Origin: Anaerolineae bacterium
GTDB taxonomy: Bacteria; Chloroflexota; Anaerolineae; SSC4; Amarolineaceae
DNA length: 6,364 nucleotides
Reading direction: 5' to 3'
Assembly: GCA_013693795.1 (NCBI GenBank)
Contig: CP059258.1
Span: forward strand, 1,492,542 to 1,498,905
In this document: piece by piece, positions 5,991 to 6,364 of the stretch
How positions within the stretch are numbered: position 1 is the stretch's first letter
How the letters are laid out: each line of letters opens with the position of its first letter
Notes under the pieces: model-generated
Database searches by the model: none
The model's input: the letters and a program-made list of their open reading frames with translations, nothing else
Told to the model about the DNA's origin: nothing
Program-made: the position numbers and the translations under genes

Positions 5991-6364
5991 ATGACACCTT
6001 CACTGCTGCGCCCAATCCTGCTTGCTGGACTGGTGTGTGCACTCGTGACCGTGGCGGTCACCCTGATGGTTGAACAATCCCTGGCCAGCGCCGACAGCCA
6101 GGTGCTGCTGCCCCTGATGGTTGAACAATCCCTGGCCAGCGCCGACAGCCAGGTGCTGCTGCCCCTGGTGGGTGAACCGGGTAAACCGCGGCGCACGCCG
6201 ACACCAACTCGTACCCGTACGCCGACGCCCACTCGCACCAGCACCCTAACGCCGACGCCAAGCGCCACGCCGACCAGCCCGGTGACCCCACGCCTACCCC
6301 GCCGCCCGGTACCGGTCCGACGATTGCCGGCTGTCCGCAGTTCCCACCCGACAACATCTGGAAC
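5991..6364 (+). CDS. Exported protein with signal peptide, tandem duplication and Thr-Pro linker (partial, apparent frameshift)
   Basis: Residues 1-34 form a signal peptide: MTPSLLRP, a hydrophobic core ILLAGLVCALVTVAVTL, and an AxA cleavage site (ASA, residues 32-34). Residues 25-41 (LMVEQSLASADSQVLLP) are repeated exactly at 42-58, so a second ASA lies at 49-51. A basic patch (GKPRR) and a Thr/Pro linker follow (about 69-97, repeats of TPTRTRTPTPTRTS), typical of secreted or surface proteins of Chloroflexota. The starting frame stays open to the window end, but from about 6284 it becomes LPRRPVPVRRLP, unlike a folded domain. One frame over, 6284-6364 read DPTPTPPPGTGPTIAG and CPQFPPDNIWN, clearly the natural continuation. 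One G is apparently missing near 6279-6283. The downstream domain is cut off, and I cannot name its function. Cys16 is not in a lipobox, so a lipoprotein is unlikely. Confidence 0.78.
   Translation, partial: MTPSLLRPILLAGLVCALVTVAVTLMVEQSLASADSQVLLPLMVEQSLASADSQVLLPLVGEPGKPRRTPTPTRTRTPTPTRTSTLTPTPSATPTSPVTPRLPRRPVPVRRLPAVRSSHPTTSG
6061..6162 (+). repeat. Exact 2 x 51-bp in-frame tandem duplication
   Basis: Bases 6061-6111 and 6112-6162 are identical. Each begins CCCTGATGGTTGAACAATCC and encodes the same 17 residues. A decayed third start follows (CCCTGGTGGGTGAACC, LVGEP versus LMVEQ). Identity at every silent position indicates a very recent duplication or an assembly artefact. Confidence 0.9.

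Noticed and set aside
5743..6042. Minus-strand open frame across the promoter and start of the exported-protein gene
   Set aside because: It overlaps a clear SD, start and signal peptide on the plus strand, and the product is low-complexity Ala/Arg-rich without a domain.
5991..6060. Lipoprotein signal (LAGLVC)
   Set aside because: The residue before Cys16 is Val rather than Gly, Ala or Ser, and the Cys lies inside the hydrophobic core. A type I signal peptide with ASA cleavage fits better.

Overview
The window looks like an accessory, decaying stretch of a high-GC bacterial chromosome, most plausibly a Chloroflexota member (inference). Pointers are a secreted protein with a long Thr-Pro linker, a UPF0175/PIN-type toxin-antitoxin pair, an IS982-like transposase of a kind I associate with that phylum, and GTAGGGRC-type palindromic repeats. 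No rRNA, tRNA or CRISPR was seen.

Left part (1-1125), all on the minus strand: the N-terminal 145 residues of a Crp/Fnr-type cyclic-nucleotide-binding regulator leave the window at base 1. Behind it lies a toxin-antitoxin operon. The UPF0175 antitoxin (730-1014) looks intact and has its own SD and extended -10. The overlapping DUF3368/PIN toxin (582-733) is broken after about 19 codons.

Insertion sequence (1126-2260): a 1.1-kb element has perfect 22-bp terminal inverted repeats. They end in the palindrome TCTAGA, which may be the target duplication. It carries one IS982-like DDE transposase pseudogene whose three presumed catalytic residues now lie in three different reading-frame segments.

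Repeat array (2256-5695): more than half of the window is one non-coding satellite-like array. It holds about 57 copies of a 15-bp imperfect palindrome (CGTCCC-TAC-GGGACG and its reverse complement). These sit in inverted arrangements inside a higher-order unit of about 370 bp that is repeated eight times plus a partial ninth. Some units carry an internal duplication of a ~115-bp forward module or a ~50-bp reverse module. The array starts exactly at the IS end and closes with a 45-bp nested palindrome. It is the most unusual object here. I read it as a massively expanded REP/BIME-like element, with no known function.

Right part (5696-6364): a short spacer contains a possible coding remnant on the minus strand, a strong hairpin and a promoter. 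An excellent SD then precedes a plus-strand gene for an exported protein that runs off the window. It has a signal peptide, an exact 51-bp in-frame tandem duplication that doubles the signal-peptidase site, a Thr/Pro linker, and an apparent -1 frameshift before its first folded domain.

Five apparent single-base deletions in three unrelated genes mean that either decay or assembly indel error should be considered before any gene is called dead.
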